From Sphingomonas donggukensis (GTDB lineage: Bacteria > Pseudomonadota > Alphaproteobacteria > Sphingomonadales > Sphingomonadaceae): a DNA stretch of 64,000 bases. The position numbers and the translations under genes were made by a program. The notes under the pieces are model-generated. The model was not told where the DNA came from, did no database searches, and was given only the letters and a program-made list of their open reading frames with translations. The DNA is taken from contig NZ_CP098401.1 in the NCBI RefSeq assembly GCF_023674425.1, forward strand, positions 1,116,001 through 1,180,000, in the 5' to 3' direction. Below, piece by piece: positions 41,143 to 51,800 of the stretch; positions within the stretch are counted from its first letter, which is position 1, and every line of letters begins with the position of its first letter.

Positions 41143-41243
41143 CGCATCGCCCTCATCGCGTCCATAGTCCGACACCGATAGCCCGAGTGCCATCTGCGCG
41201 GTAGAGACCCAAATCGACAAGCACCTGTTCCCAGGACGAACTA

Positions 41244-42125
41244 ATGATCGACCCGGACTATCACCTGTTCGCTAGCGTGGTCGAGGGCGGCAGCCTGTCC
41301 GCCGCCGCTCGCGCGCTGCACATTTCTCCGGCGATGGCGTCGAAACGCCTCGCGCGGCTGGAAGCGCGGCTGGGCGTGATGCTGATCCACCGCACCACCC
41401 GGCGCCTCGCGCTGACGCAGGCGGGCGAGCGGTTTCACGGCGATGTCGTCGCGATCCTGCGGGCAGTCCGCGAGGCTGAAGCGCGCGTGACCGGCGACAG
41501 AGACGAGCCGCAGGGGGCGCTGCGCGTCTCCGCACCGACGTCGTTCGGGCGGCTGCATGTCGTGCCGCTGCTCCACGCCTTCCTCGTGCGCCATCCGCGC
41601 GTGGCGCTGGAGATCGACCTGACCGACGCCTATGTCGATCTGCTCGGCGGGCGCGTCGACGTGGCGATCCGCATTGCCGCCGATGTGCCGGCAAATCTGG
41701 TCGCGCACCGCATCGGGTCGAACCGCCGCGTGCTGTGCGCGAGCCCCGTCTATCTCGCCGCGCACGGCATGCCCGATACGATCGCCGCGCTCCAGCAGCA
41801 TCGCTTGCTTGCCGCGGACGGGCAACTGCCGTGGCAGCTGACCGATGGACGCCGCGCCCGCAGTGTCGATGGGCGCAGCCACGTCCGCACCAATTCGAGC
41901 GAAGTCGTCCGCGAACTGGCGATCACCGGAGTCGGCATCGCGCTGCGCTCGCTGTGGGACGTCGGCGACGCGCTCGCCGATGGCCGGCTGGTTCGCGTCC
42001 TGCCCGATTGGGAAGGGCCGAGCGACCTGGCGATCCACGCCGTCCATCCCTATCGCCCCAACCCGCCGCCCGCGGTCGCGGCGTTCATCGCGTTCCTCGG
42101 CGAGGCTCTGGGCGACGCTAGCTAG
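41244..42125 (+). CDS. LysR-family transcriptional regulator
   Basis: A 293-residue LysR regulator. The N-terminal winged HTH (residues 1-60) contains [40 protein letters not shown]. The effector-binding domain starts near [16 protein letters not shown]. It is divergent from glcB with a 101-base shared gap, so control of malate synthase is the best guess. Its TAG stop shares bases with the stop of the convergent btuD gene. Confidence 0.92.
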   Translation: MIDPDYHLFASVVEGGSLSAAARALHISPAMASKRLARLEARLGVMLIHRTTRRLALTQAGERFHGDVVAILRAVREAEARVTGDRDEPQGALRVSAPTSFGRLHVVPLLHAFLVRHPRVALEIDLTDAYVDLLGGRVDVAIRIAADVPANLVAHRIGSNRRVLCASPVYLAAHGMPDTIAALQQHRLLAADGQLPWQLTDGRRARSVDGRSHVRTNSSEVVRELAITGVGIALRSLWDVGDALADGRLVRVLPDWEGPSDLAIHAVHPYRPNPPPAVAAFIAFLGEALGDAS

Positions 42126-42880
42126 GCGATCGCACCGTCGATGATGACCGACAGTCGGGAGCCGCTGCGTTCGACGTGCGCGGCGACACCGTAGATCGCG
42201 GCGATCCTCTCCGCGGTCATCGTGTCCGCAACGCTGCCGTCGGCGACGATGCGCCCGCGGTCGATCCACACCAGCCGGTCGGCATATCGCGCGGCGAGGT
42301 CGAGGTCGTGGAGCACCGCCAGCACCCCGCCCCCGGCCTTGGCGAAGTCCGCCAGCAGCCCGAGCACGCGGTGTTGGTGCCGCGGGTCTAGCGAGGCGAC
42401 CGGCTCGTCGGCGACGATATACCCGGCCCGCGACGCCAGCGCGCGGGCGAGATGGACGCGGGCGAGTTCGCCGCCGGACAGCGTATGGGCGGAGCGCGTC
42501 GCCAGATGCGCAGTTTCTGCCGCGGCCATTGACGCCGCGACTGCCGCAGCATCCTGCCCGCCCAGCCGATACGGCGCGGCACCATGCGCGAAGCGGCCGA
42601 GCGCGACGATGTCGACGACCCGCGAGGGCCACGCGAGCGGACGGCTCTGCGGCAGATAGGCGACGCGCCGTGCGCGACGGGCCGGTGACAGGGCACTCAC
42701 CGCGACCCCATCGACCGTCGCCTCACCCCGATCGGCAGCGGCCAGCCCGAGCAGCATCCGCAGCAGCGTCGTCTTGCCCGCGCCGTTGGGGCCGAGCAGC
42801 ACGACCATCTCGCCCGGCGCGACCGTCAACGACGCGTCGGTGACGATGCCATCGCGGGTCAGGCCAGCGCCGACGATCAT
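42122..42880 (-). CDS. btuD: Cobalamin ABC transporter ATPase BtuD
   Basis: A 252-residue ABC ATPase of the iron-siderophore/B12 importer class: Walker A LLGPNGAGKTT, Q-loop VAYLPQSRPL, signature HTLSGGELARVHLARAL, Walker B YIVADEPVASLD and the H-loop VLHDLD. It is the last gene of the riboswitch-led btuB-btuF-btuC-btuD operon; its start overlaps the btuC stop by four bases (ATGA). It powers vitamin B12 uptake across the inner membrane. Confidence 0.9.
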   Translation of the reverse strand: MIVGAGLTRDGIVTDASLTVAPGEMVVLLGPNGAGKTTLLRMLLGLAAADRGEATVDGVAVSALSPARRARRVAYLPQSRPLAWPSRVVDIVALGRFAHGAAPYRLGGQDAAAVAASMAAAETAHLATRSAHTLSGGELARVHLARALASRAGYIVADEPVASLDPRHQHRVLGLLADFAKAGGGVLAVLHDLDLAARYADRLVWIDRGRIVADGSVADTMTAERIAAIYGVAAHVERSGSRLSVIIDGAIA

Positions 42881-43851
42881 GCCCCCCGCCTCCGCACCGC
42901 GATCAGGATGAACAGCGGCGCGCCGACGATCGCGGCGACGACGCCCAGCCGCAATTCGTTGACGCTGGGGATCACGCGCACGCCGATGTCGGCGACCGTG
43001 ACGAACAGCCCGGCGGCGAGCGCGGAGGGTACCAGGCTGCGCGCCGGGTCATAGCCGACCCACGGGCGCACAAGATGCGGCGCGACGATCCCGACGAAGC
43101 CGATCGCCCCCGCCAGCGCAATCGAGCCGCCGGTGGCGAGCCCTGCACCCAGTACCACCGCGATCCGCTGGCGTTTCAGATCCAGCCCGACGCCCGCCGC
43201 CGCTTCCTCGCCCAGCGTCAGCGCCGACAGTCCGCGCCGCGTCGCCAGCAGGATCGCAGCCCCGCCGCCGATGAACGGCAGCGCCGCGCCGATTTCGGCA
43301 AAGCTGCGGTTGGCGACCGAACCCAGCGTCCAGTTTATCATGTCGGCCAGGCTGAACGGATTGGGCGCAAGGTTGAGCAGCAGCGCCATGATCGCGCCGG
43401 CGAAACTCGACAGTCCGACTCCGATCAGGATCAGCGTCGTCACCGACAACGTGCGCAGCGCGACCGCGGCGATCAGCGCGGTCCCGGCGAGCGCCCCGAC
43501 GATCGATGCGAACGGCAGCGCGAACGCCGATGCCCCCGCCAGCCCGTAATAGAGCGTCGTCGTCGCGGCGAGCGTCGCGCAGGCCGACACGCCGAGCACC
43601 CCCGGCTCAGCCAGCGGATTGCGCAGCAGCCCCTGGAGCGCCGCCCCGCTCAACCCCAGCGCCGCCCCCGCCGTGAACGCGGCGACCGCTCGCGGCAGGC
43701 GGATCAGCCAGACGACGATGCGATCCTCGGGCGTCCCCCCGCCGAGCAGCGCGGCAAGCAGGCGCGCGGGCGGCAGCGGCACCGATCCCAGGAAGCACGC
43801 CGCGACGATCGCGACGATGCTGGCGACGACGAGGAACAGGGTCAGCCTCAC
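42877..43851 (-). CDS. btuC: Cobalamin ABC transporter permease BtuC
   Basis: A 324-residue FecCD-family permease with about ten transmembrane segments. Typical motifs are LIRLPRAVAAFTAGAALGLS, GALQ-like GAALQGLLRNPLAEPGVLGVS, INWTLGSV, GFVGIVAPHLVRPWVG and ELRLGVVAAIVGAPLFILI. The GTG start overlaps the btuF stop (GTGA). A longer open frame upstream is antisense to nothing useful and lacks family similarity, so the start at 43851 was chosen. It pairs with BtuD and BtuF. Confidence 0.92.
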   Translation of the reverse strand: MRLTLFLVVASIVAIVAACFLGSVPLPPARLLAALLGGGTPEDRIVVWLIRLPRAVAAFTAGAALGLSGAALQGLLRNPLAEPGVLGVSACATLAATTTLYYGLAGASAFALPFASIVGALAGTALIAAVALRTLSVTTLILIGVGLSSFAGAIMALLLNLAPNPFSLADMINWTLGSVANRSFAEIGAALPFIGGGAAILLATRRGLSALTLGEEAAAGVGLDLKRQRIAVVLGAGLATGGSIALAGAIGFVGIVAPHLVRPWVGYDPARSLVPSALAAGLFVTVADIGVRVIPSVNELRLGVVAAIVGAPLFILIAVRRRGA

Positions 43852-44660
43852 CGCGCCACCTTCGCCATCGCCTCGACCGCGTCGAGCACGAACCAGCCGC
43901 CGCACGCCGTCCACGCACCGGGCAGCGCCGCGGTCGGGCGCCCGCGGAACGCCGCGCGTGCGACCGGGTGTGCGGTCGCGCTCCACGGGTCGGCGCGGTT
44001 CCAGCGCGTGTCGAAGAAGGCGGCGGCGACGACATCGGGCTTGGCATAGGCCAGCCGCTCGAGCGGCAGCGGCGCCCACCCGGCCTGCGTCTGGAAGTTG
44101 CGCAGCCCCGCTGCCCGCATCATCGCATCGACCAGCGATCCCGGCCCCGTCGTTACCCCGCCCGGCGTGACGTAGAGCGCCGATCGCGCGGCAGACGCCT
44201 TCGCGAGCTTCGCCACGCGCGCGTCGATCTCAGCCGCCATCGCTGCACCCGCGGCATGCTCGCCAAGCCCGTCCGCCGCCTCGATCAGCACGCGCTTTAC
44301 GCCGGCCAGATCCTCGGCATAGCCAAGCTGCAACACCGGCACCCCCGCCCGCGCCAGCAGCGGCGCGACGTTCGGCCCGCCGCCATAACTGCGCACCACC
44401 ATGTCGGGCCGCAGCAACAGCACATCCTCCGCGCTCGCCCGCACCTGCGGCACGCCCGCCGCTGCGCCACGCATGTACGAAAACTCCGCACGCGCGTCCG
44501 GCGACACCGCAGCGATGCGCGCGGCGGGCAGCAGCTTCAGCACATATTGGTCGGCGCAGTAATCGAGGCTGACGACCCGCATCGGCTTCACCGCCGGGCG
44601 CACCGGCACCGCCGGCGCGCACCCCACGAGTACCAGGCAGATCGCCAGCCCGGATTTCAC
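43848..44660 (-). CDS. btuF: Cobalamin-binding periplasmic lipoprotein BtuF
   Basis: A 270-residue solute-binding protein of the TroA/BtuF fold, with a lipoprotein-type N-terminus (LVLVGC). Core features are MRVVSLDYCADQYVLKLLPA, PDARAEFSYMRGAA and the interdomain helix VPVLQLGYAEDLAGVKRVLI. It captures the ligand in the periplasm and hands it to BtuC. The GTG start overlaps the receptor stop (GTGA). The ligand assignment as cobalamin rests on the riboswitch and operon. Confidence 0.86.
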   Translation of the reverse strand: MKSGLAICLVLVGCAPAVPVRPAVKPMRVVSLDYCADQYVLKLLPAARIAAVSPDARAEFSYMRGAAAGVPQVRASAEDVLLLRPDMVVRSYGGGPNVAPLLARAGVPVLQLGYAEDLAGVKRVLIEAADGLGEHAAGAAMAAEIDARVAKLAKASAARSALYVTPGGVTTGPGSLVDAMMRAAGLRNFQTQAGWAPLPLERLAYAKPDVVAAAFFDTRWNRADPWSATAHPVARAAFRGRPTAALPGAWTACGGWFVLDAVEAMAKVAR

Positions 44661-46543
44661 AGCTTCAGCCGCACGCCGGCATAGGCCGCCCGCCCGGCGG
44701 TGCCGTATTGGAAGACGGTCTCATACGCCTCATCGAACAGGTTTTCGACGCGGCCGTACAGTTCGATGTTGCGCGTGACCGGGAAGGCCGCGCGCAGATC
44801 GACCAGTACATAACCGTCGAGCCGCCGCGCGTTCGCGGGATCGTCGAAACTGTCGCCGACATGCGCGATCGTCGCCCCCGCCGACAGCCCGAAAGCCCAG
44901 GCATAGTCGGCGACCATGCTGACACTCTCGCGCGGGCGCCGCGCCAGCTCGCGCCCGGTCAGGCGGTTGCGGGCATCGAGATAGGTATAGGCGAAGGCGA
45001 CCTTCATCGGCGCGACCGGGCGCAGCGTCAGCACCGCCTCGACCCCTTCCGCGCGCGTGCTGCGGACATTGTCATAGGTGCCGAACGGGCGGTTGGTGCA
45101 GATGCCGCCGACCACGCCAAAGCACGAGACGAAATCGATCTGGTTCTCGGTATCGCGGTGGAAGTACGTCGCACCGACCTCGACCGCTTCGCCCAGTACC
45201 CGTTGGACCACGCCGGCATCCCAACTCTTCGAGCGTTCGGGGACGAGCGTCGTGTTCCCGTAATCGCCGAACAACTGGTAGAGCGACGGCGAGCCGAAGC
45301 CTTCGCCATAGCTCGCGCGCAGCCGCGTCGCGCCGCCGTTGGGGCTGGCGGTGCCGTTCACCGCAAAGGTCGTCGCGCTGCCGAAGCGGCTGTGGTCGTC
45401 ATTGCGCACACCCCCGGTCAGGGCGACGCCCGCGACCGGCTTCACCGTCACTTCGCCATAGAAGCTGTCGATGGTGTTGCGCGCGCCGAGCAGGGTGCCG
45501 AAGCTGTCCGCGCGGAAGGTCGAGAGCTCGCTTTCGGCCCCGAACACCGCCGCAACGTAATCGAGATCGACGGTGCCCTGATATTCGAAGCGCCGGTTCA
45601 GCCCGCGCGAATCGAATGTCGCGAAATCGGTCGCGTCGCGGTTGGTGCGGTCGATCCGCGAATAGGCGACGCCGGCGCGGTTGAGGAACTTGCCGTCGAA
45701 CAGTTTCAGCCGCACGCCGCCATAGCCGCTCAATTCGCGCGTGGTCGAATAGTCGCCGGTGTCGCCGAACGCATAGGTCGGCGGGGCGAAGCCATCGAGG
45801 TCGACTCGCCCGTCGGCGAAGCGTCCGCGCGCCTCGACCGTCAGCGCGTCGCCGATCGCGACCGCGACCTTGCCGTTCGCACCGTACTGCCGATACCCGT
45901 CGCGCTCCCGCCCGCCCAGCCGCTGGTCGAAGGCGGAAAAGCCATCGGTGCGCAGATACTGCCCGCCGATGCTGGCGCTGACCGGGCCGAACTTGCCCGA
46001 TGCGTTGGCGACGGCATTGGCGGTGTCGCGCCAGCCATATTCGGCGGACGCCCGCAGCTCCGGCTGTTCGCCCGCCTCGCGCGTGATGACGTTGACGACC
46101 CCGCCGATCGCGCGGCTGCCCCAGATCACCGACTGCGACCCGCGCACGACCTCGATCCGGTCGATGTTGCCGACCAGCAGATTGCCGAAGTCGAACCCGC
46201 CCGAGGGGCTCGCCGGATCGTCGAGCTTCACGCCATCCACCAGCAACAGGGTCTGCTGCGGGTCGGCGCCACGGATGTTGACCGAGGCAGCGGTGCCAAG
46301 TCCGCCCGCGCGCGTGGCGCCGACCCCCGGCACGGTGCGCAGCAGGTCGATCACAGCCTGCGACTGACGCGCGGCGATCTCTTCGGCATCGATGACGGTC
46401 ACCGACTGGCCGACCTCATCGATCGGGCGCGCGTCGCGGTTGGCGGTGACGACGATCGGGTCGGCGCGGGTTTCGGTCTGGGCAAGCGCGGGCGTGGCGG
46501 CGGCGATCAGGCCGGGCGCGAGCAGGAGATACGTGGCTTTCAT
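44657..46543 (-). CDS. btuB: TonB-dependent vitamin B12 receptor BtuB
   Basis: A 628-residue outer-membrane receptor. It has a signal peptide ending PALAQ, a TonB box (DPIVVTA near residue 29), a plug domain (VIDLLRTVPGVGATRAGG; VNIRGADPQQTLLLVDGV) and a 22-strand barrel with Tyr/Arg-rich strands. It takes up cobalamin with energy from TonB-ExbBD. ATG 46543 starts the signal peptide. A cobalamin riboswitch 160 bases upstream on the same strand identifies the substrate and the regulation. Confidence 0.93.
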   Translation of the reverse strand: MKATYLLLAPGLIAAATPALAQTETRADPIVVTANRDARPIDEVGQSVTVIDAEEIAARQSQAVIDLLRTVPGVGATRAGGLGTAASVNIRGADPQQTLLLVDGVKLDDPASPSGGFDFGNLLVGNIDRIEVVRGSQSVIWGSRAIGGVVNVITREAGEQPELRASAEYGWRDTANAVANASGKFGPVSASIGGQYLRTDGFSAFDQRLGGRERDGYRQYGANGKVAVAIGDALTVEARGRFADGRVDLDGFAPPTYAFGDTGDYSTTRELSGYGGVRLKLFDGKFLNRAGVAYSRIDRTNRDATDFATFDSRGLNRRFEYQGTVDLDYVAAVFGAESELSTFRADSFGTLLGARNTIDSFYGEVTVKPVAGVALTGGVRNDDHSRFGSATTFAVNGTASPNGGATRLRASYGEGFGSPSLYQLFGDYGNTTLVPERSKSWDAGVVQRVLGEAVEVGATYFHRDTENQIDFVSCFGVVGGICTNRPFGTYDNVRSTRAEGVEAVLTLRPVAPMKVAFAYTYLDARNRLTGRELARRPRESVSMVADYAWAFGLSAGATIAHVGDSFDDPANARRLDGYVLVDLRAAFPVTRNIELYGRVENLFDEAYETVFQYGTAGRAAYAGVRLKL

Positions 46544-46704
46544 GGGTAACGGTCCTCGCCCGACCGGCGTCGAACCGGGCGGAGCAGCAACGACATGTCT
46601 GGGCCCGCCGCCCCAGAAGGGAACGGCGCGACTGCGGCCATCGGATGTCGTTACGAAGGGATACGTCCCCATCGCGCACGGCTGGACCCGGCCGGGCGAC
46701 GAAC

Positions 46705-46865
46705 GACGCGATGGCAGGTCTCCTGGCTTGCCGATCGTCACCTTGGGCCGTCTTCCCGAGGCTCGACGCCCCAGTGACATGATTGGCCTTCGGCTCCCGG
46801 CTTACAGTTGCGGGCACAGCGCCGGAGTTGCACCGGCTTCCCTTTTCACCCTTGCGGGCACCATC
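46705..46865 (-). ncRNA. Cobalamin riboswitch
   Basis: On the minus strand the B12 box AAGCCAGGAGACCTGCC is at 46729-46713, preceded by the conserved core GCCGGTGCAACTCCGGC near 46837-46820 and the CCGCAACTGTAAGCCGGG block. The span and order match the adenosylcobalamin class. It lies in the 355-base gap before btuB and should switch off btuB-btuF-btuC-btuD when B12 is plentiful. The region 46544-46704 is the expression platform; no clear terminator was seen in it. Confidence 0.93.
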
Positions 46866-46898
46866 TGTCGCGGCGGTTACGCCCGGTTGTGCGGTGCG

Positions 46899-47531
46899 TC
46901 AATCGGCGTCGGGCTGCGCCTTGGGCCGGGCGGCGGCAAAGGCGGGCAGCGCGCGCGCCTCCGCCACGATCGCGGCAAGGCGCGGATAGGGCGACAGGTC
47001 GGTCGCGAACCGCTCCGCATTATACCATTGCGGCACCAGCATCACGTCGGCGATGCCGGGCGTGTCGCCATAGCAGAAGTGCCCGCCGTGCGCCGCGACC
47101 ATCGCCTCCAGCGCCGCGAACCCCTCACCCACCCAATGCCGGATCCACGCGTCGATCGCCGGCTGCTCGGCCCCGAAATCGGCCTTCAGCGCCTTCAGGA
47201 TGCGCAGATTATTGACCGGGTGGATGTCGCACGCGACCACCTGCGCCATCGCCCGTACGATCGCGCGCGGGCCGGCGCCGTCGGGCAACAGCCGCGGCTC
47301 CGGGTGCGTCTCGTCGAGCCATTCGATGATCGCCAGGCTCTGCGTCAGGACCATGCCATCGATCTCGATCGCCGGAATCAACCCCTGCGGCGCGATGGAG
47401 CGGTACCGCGCATCGGACTGTTCGCCGCGCCGCAGGTCGTGCGCGACCTGGGTGTAGGCCAAGCCCTTCAGATTCAGGGCGATACGAATGCGATACGCCG
47501 CCGAAGACCGCCAGTAATCGTGCAGGATCAT
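46899..47531 (-). CDS. maiA: Maleylacetoacetate isomerase / zeta-class glutathione S-transferase
   Basis: A 210-residue GST-fold protein. The N-terminal thioredoxin-like domain has YWRSSAAYRIRIAL (the zeta-class Ser motif) and QGLIPAIEIDG, with LTQSLAIIEWLDE following; the C-terminal helical domain has NNLRILKAL and YGDTPGIADVMLVPQ. It isomerises maleylacetoacetate in tyrosine/phenylalanine breakdown using glutathione. ATG 47531 has GAGGAAG upstream. No other catabolic genes of that pathway adjoin it. Confidence 0.9.
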   Translation of the reverse strand: MILHDYWRSSAAYRIRIALNLKGLAYTQVAHDLRRGEQSDARYRSIAPQGLIPAIEIDGMVLTQSLAIIEWLDETHPEPRLLPDGAGPRAIVRAMAQVVACDIHPVNNLRILKALKADFGAEQPAIDAWIRHWVGEGFAALEAMVAAHGGHFCYGDTPGIADVMLVPQWYNAERFATDLSPYPRLAAIVAEARALPAFAAARPKAQPDAD

Positions 47532-47651
47532 GCTCGCTTCCTCCCGATAAAATTGTCGCAACATGTCTCACGACTCGCGCCGGACCTTGCTGCAATGCCG
47601 AAATTCCGGTCCTAGGGGCAACCAAGATCGGACTTCGGGGTTGCCAGCGCG

Positions 47652-48869
47652 GTGAACGATAGGAAACTAAGCAAATCGGCCGGCGCGGTCGCACTGGCGC
47701 TGCTGGTCGCGGCATGCGGCGCCGGCGACGAGGCGGCGAACAGCAGCGCGCAGGGCAAGGGCGGCGCCGGCGGCCCCGTCGCGGTCGGCTTCGTGGTCGT
47801 CCAGCCGACGTCGGTCGCCTCGACCACCGAGCTACCCGGTCGCACCGCCGCGTTCGAAACGTCGGAGGTGCGCCCGCAGGTCACCGGCATCATTCGCCGC
47901 CGCCTGTTCACCGAAGGCGCGATGGTCCGCGCCGGACAGACGCTCTACCAGATCGACCCCAGCCTCTATCAGGCGTCGGCGAACCAGGCGCAGGCCAATC
48001 TGTCGAGCGCCGCCGCCACCGCGGAGGCCGCGCGCATCCGCGCCGATCGCTACCGCCCGCTCGCGCAGGCCGAGGCGGTCAGCAAGCAGGACTATACCGA
48101 CGCCGTCGCGACGCAGCGCCAGGCCGAGGCGTCGATCGCGCAGAACCGCGCTGCGCTCGAAACCGCGCGGATCAACCTCAACTTCACCCGCGTGCCCGCC
48201 CCGATCACCGGTCGAATCGGTCGCAGCCTCGCGACCGTCGGCGCGCTCGTCAGCAGCAACCAGGCCGATCCGATGGCGGTCATCCAGCGGACCGACCCGA
48301 TGTTCGTCGACATCCAGCAGTCGAGCGCGAACCTGCTCGCGCTGCGCCGCTCGCTCCAGCAGGGTGACGTCGCGCCCGCCAGCGCCAACGTCCGCCTGAA
48401 ACTGGAGGACGGCAGCGACTATGGCTTTGCCGGCACCGTCCAGTTTGCCGAGGTCACCGTCGATCAGGCGACCGGCACGGTCACGCTGCGCGCCAGCTTC
48501 CCCAATCCGCAGGGGCTGCTGCTGCCCGGCATGTTCGTCCGCGCGACCTTCGCGCAGTCCGTGAACCAGAACGCGTTCCTGGTCCCCCAGCCGGCGGTCG
48601 CCCGCGACGCGAGGGGCGCTGCAACCGTGTACGTCGTCGGCCCCGACAACAAAGCGGTCCAGCGCCAGATCGTCGCCGAGCGGGCGCAGGGCGCCTTCTG
48701 GGTCGTGACCCAGGGGCTGAACCCCGGCGACAAGGTGATCGTGCAGGGCACCGCCAAGCTGAAGCCGAACGCCGCGATCCGGCCGGTCCCCGCCAACACG
48801 CCGCAGAAGGTGCAGGCGCCAAGCGGCAAGGCCCAGCCGGGCGGCGGCGCCACAAGGTCGGGCGGCTGA
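47652..48869 (+). CDS. RND efflux periplasmic adaptor (AcrA/MexA-like)
   Basis: A 405-residue membrane-fusion protein. A lipoprotein signal (LLVAACGAGD) anchors it to the inner membrane. Domains run as beta-barrel/lipoyl/alpha-hairpin: VTGIIRRRLFTEGAMVRAGQ (lipoyl), a Gln/Ala-rich hairpin, then PAPITGRIGRSLATVGALV. It links the pump to the outer-membrane channel. The GTG start at 47652 heads an adaptor-pump-channel operon divergent from maiA. Confidence 0.92.
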   Translation: MNDRKLSKSAGAVALALLVAACGAGDEAANSSAQGKGGAGGPVAVGFVVVQPTSVASTTELPGRTAAFETSEVRPQVTGIIRRRLFTEGAMVRAGQTLYQIDPSLYQASANQAQANLSSAAATAEAARIRADRYRPLAQAEAVSKQDYTDAVATQRQAEASIAQNRAALETARINLNFTRVPAPITGRIGRSLATVGALVSSNQADPMAVIQRTDPMFVDIQQSSANLLALRRSLQQGDVAPASANVRLKLEDGSDYGFAGTVQFAEVTVDQATGTVTLRASFPNPQGLLLPGMFVRATFAQSVNQNAFLVPQPAVARDARGAATVYVVGPDNKAVQRQIVAERAQGAFWVVTQGLNPGDKVIVQGTAKLKPNAAIRPVPANTPQKVQAPSGKAQPGGGATRSGG

Positions 48870-48873
48870 ACGC

Positions 48874-51800
48874 GTGATTTCCCGCATCTTCATCGACCGG
48901 CCGATCTTTGCGTGGGTCATCGCGATCGTCATCATGCTCGCGGGTCTGGGCGCCATGTTCAGCCTGCCGATCGCGCAATATCCCGACGTCGCCCCGCCAC
49001 AGGTGAACATCCGCGCCACCTATCCCGGCGCGTCGGCGGAAACGCTGGAAAACAGCGTGACGCAGGTGCTGGAGCAGCAGCTGACCGGCATCGACGGGCT
49101 GCTGTATTTCACCTCGTCCTCTTCCTCGCGCGGCGCGGTCACCATCTCGGCGACCTTCGACAAGGGCACCGATCCCGACATCGCGCAGGTCCAGGTCCAG
49201 AACAGCGTGCAGCAGGCGATCTCGCGCCTGCCGCAGCAGGTGCAGCAGCAGGGACTGCGCGTCACCAAGTCGAACCCCGATTTCCTGATGATCGTTGCGG
49301 TCTATGACGAAAGCGACAAGCGGACCAACGCCGACGTCTCCGACTATCTCGTCTCGAACCTGCAGGATGCGCTCGGCCGCGTGCCGGGTGTGGGTGAATC
49401 GAATGTGTTCGGGTCGCAATATGCGATGCGGGTGTGGCTCGACCCGGCGCGGCTGGCCAGCGTCGGGCTGATCCCCGGGGACGTCATCACCGCGATCACC
49501 AACCAGAATACCGAGGTTGCGGCGGGCGAAGTCGGCGGCCTGCCCAATTCCGCCGAGCAGATGCTGAACGCGACCGTCACCGCCCAGTCGCGGTTGCAGA
49601 CGCCCGAGCAGTTCGCGAACATCATCCTGAAGACGCAGCAGAGCGGCGCAACCGTGCGCCTGGCCGACGTCGCCCGCATCGAGCTGGGCCAGGAAAGCTA
49701 TGCCGCGGTCAGCCGCGTCAACGGTCACCCCGGCGCCGGCATTGCGGTCAGCCTCGCCCCCGGCGCCGACGCGCTGGAGACGGCAGAGAATGTGAAGGCA
49801 TTCGTCGAGGGTGCCGCGAAGAACTTCCCCGATGGCCTGACCTACGCCTATCCCAACGACACCACCGCCTTCATCAAGCTGTCGATCGAGGAGGTCGTGA
49901 AGACCCTGATCGAGGCGGTGATCTTGGTCGTCATTGTCATGTTCGTGTTTTTGCAAAGCTGGCGCGCGACGCTGATCCCGACGATCGCGGTGCCGGTTGT
50001 GCTGCTCGGCACCTTCGCGGTGTTCGCGCTCGCCGGTTTCTCGATCAACACGCTGACATTGTTCGGCCTCGTCCTCGCGATCGGCCTGCTGGTCGATGAT
50101 GCCATCGTCGTCGTCGAGAACGTCGAGCGGCTGATGGAGGAAAACCCCGAAATGTCGCCGCGGGAGGCGACGATCGAATCGATGAACGAGATCACGGTCG
50201 CGCTGATCGCGATCGCATTGGTGCTGTCGGCGGTCTTCCTGCCGATGGCCTTCTTCGGCGGATCGACCGGCGTCATCTACCGCCAGTTTTCCTTGACCGT
50301 CATTTCGGCGATGATCCTGTCGGTGGTCGTCGCACTCGTGCTGAGCCCGGCGCTCACCGCAAACCTGTTGAAGCAGCGCCATGCCGAAAAGCGCGAGGGC
50401 TGGGCCGAGCGCCGCTTCCCGCGCGCAGCGCATCTGGTCCACCGCGCCGGCGAAAAATTCAACCGCGGTTTCGAGGTCGCGAGCGAGAAATACGTCGCCG
50501 CATCGCAGCGGGTCATCGACCGCAAGTGGATCTTCCTGCTGATATACGCCGGCGTCTTCGCGCTGCTCGTGATCCTGTTCTTCCGCCTGCCGACCAGCTT
50601 TCTGCCGAGTGAGGATCAGGGCACTGTATCGGTCCAGTTCCGCCTGCCCGCAGGCGCGACGCAGAACCGCACCCGCGTCGTGCAGGAACAGGTGCAGGAT
50701 TATTTCCTGGGGCCGGAGAGCAAGAACGCGAAGGTCATGCTGACCGTCGCCGGCGGCGGTGGTGGCGGCGCGTCGGGCCAGAACACGGGTCAGGGCTTCA
50801 TCAACCTGACCGACTGGGCCGACCGCAAGGGCGCCGACAATACCGCCGACGCCATCGCCAAGCGCGCGTCGGGGGCCTTCCGCGGACTTCGCGATGCCGA
50901 GGTCTTCGTGCTCGTACCGCCCGCCATCCGCGGCCTCGGCCAGTCGAGCGGCTTCACGATGGAGCTGCAGAACACCGGCGGCCTGTCGCGCGAGCAATTC
51001 GTCGCCGCACGCGAACGCCTGCTCGCCGCCGCCAACGCCGACCCGATGCTCGATCGCGTGCGCCTGTCCGACCTGCCCGACATCGCCACCCTGCGCGTCG
51101 ACGTCGATCCGACCAAGCTCGCCGCGCTGGGCCTCACGCAGGCCGACGTCAACGCCACGTTGTCGACCGCGTGGGGCGGGCGCTACGTCAACGACTTCAT
51201 CGACCGCGGGCGGGTTAAGCGCGTGTACGTGCAGGGCGACGCCCCCTACCGCGCCGCGCCCGAGGATATCCAGAAATGGTTTGTCCGCGGGTCGGACGGT
51301 CAGATGGTGCCGTTCTCGTCCTTCGCCACGATTTCCTGGTCGCAGGCGCCCACCACCCTCTCGCGCTTTTCGGGCGTGCCGGCATTCGAATTCCAGGGAC
51401 AGGCAGCATCGGGCACCAGTTCGGGCGAAGCGATGGATCGCATCGCCGAGCTTGCGGCACAGATTCCGGGCACGTCGGTCGCCTGGGCCGGGCTCTCTTT
51501 CCAGGAACGGCTGTCCTCGGGCCAGGCGCCTTTGCTCTACGGCCTGTCGTTGCTTGTCGTCTTCCTGTGCCTCGCCGCGCTCTATGAAAGCTGGTCGATC
51601 CCGTTCGCGGTCCTGCTCGTCATCCCGCTCGGCCTCGTCGGTGCGATCTTCGCAGTGACGCTGCGAGGGCTGGAAAACGACGTGTACCTTCAGATCGGGC
51701 TGCTGACGACGATGGGCCTGACCGCGAAGAACGCCATCCTCATCATCGAATTCGCCGAACAGGCCGAGAAGAAGGGGAAGCGCGTCATCGACGCCGCGCT

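Noticed and set aside
41889..41904. TTCGAGCGAAGTCG inside the LysR gene, resembling the valS palindrome
   Set aside because: Only the loop and inner stem match; the flanks that form the outer stem (CGT/ACG) are missing and the protein aligns as a normal LysR here.
48481..50997. 838-codon minus-strand open frame opposite the RND pump
   Set aside because: Shadow of the pump's codon bias; the peptide is Arg/Asp/His-rich with no domain, and the plus strand encodes a complete pump.
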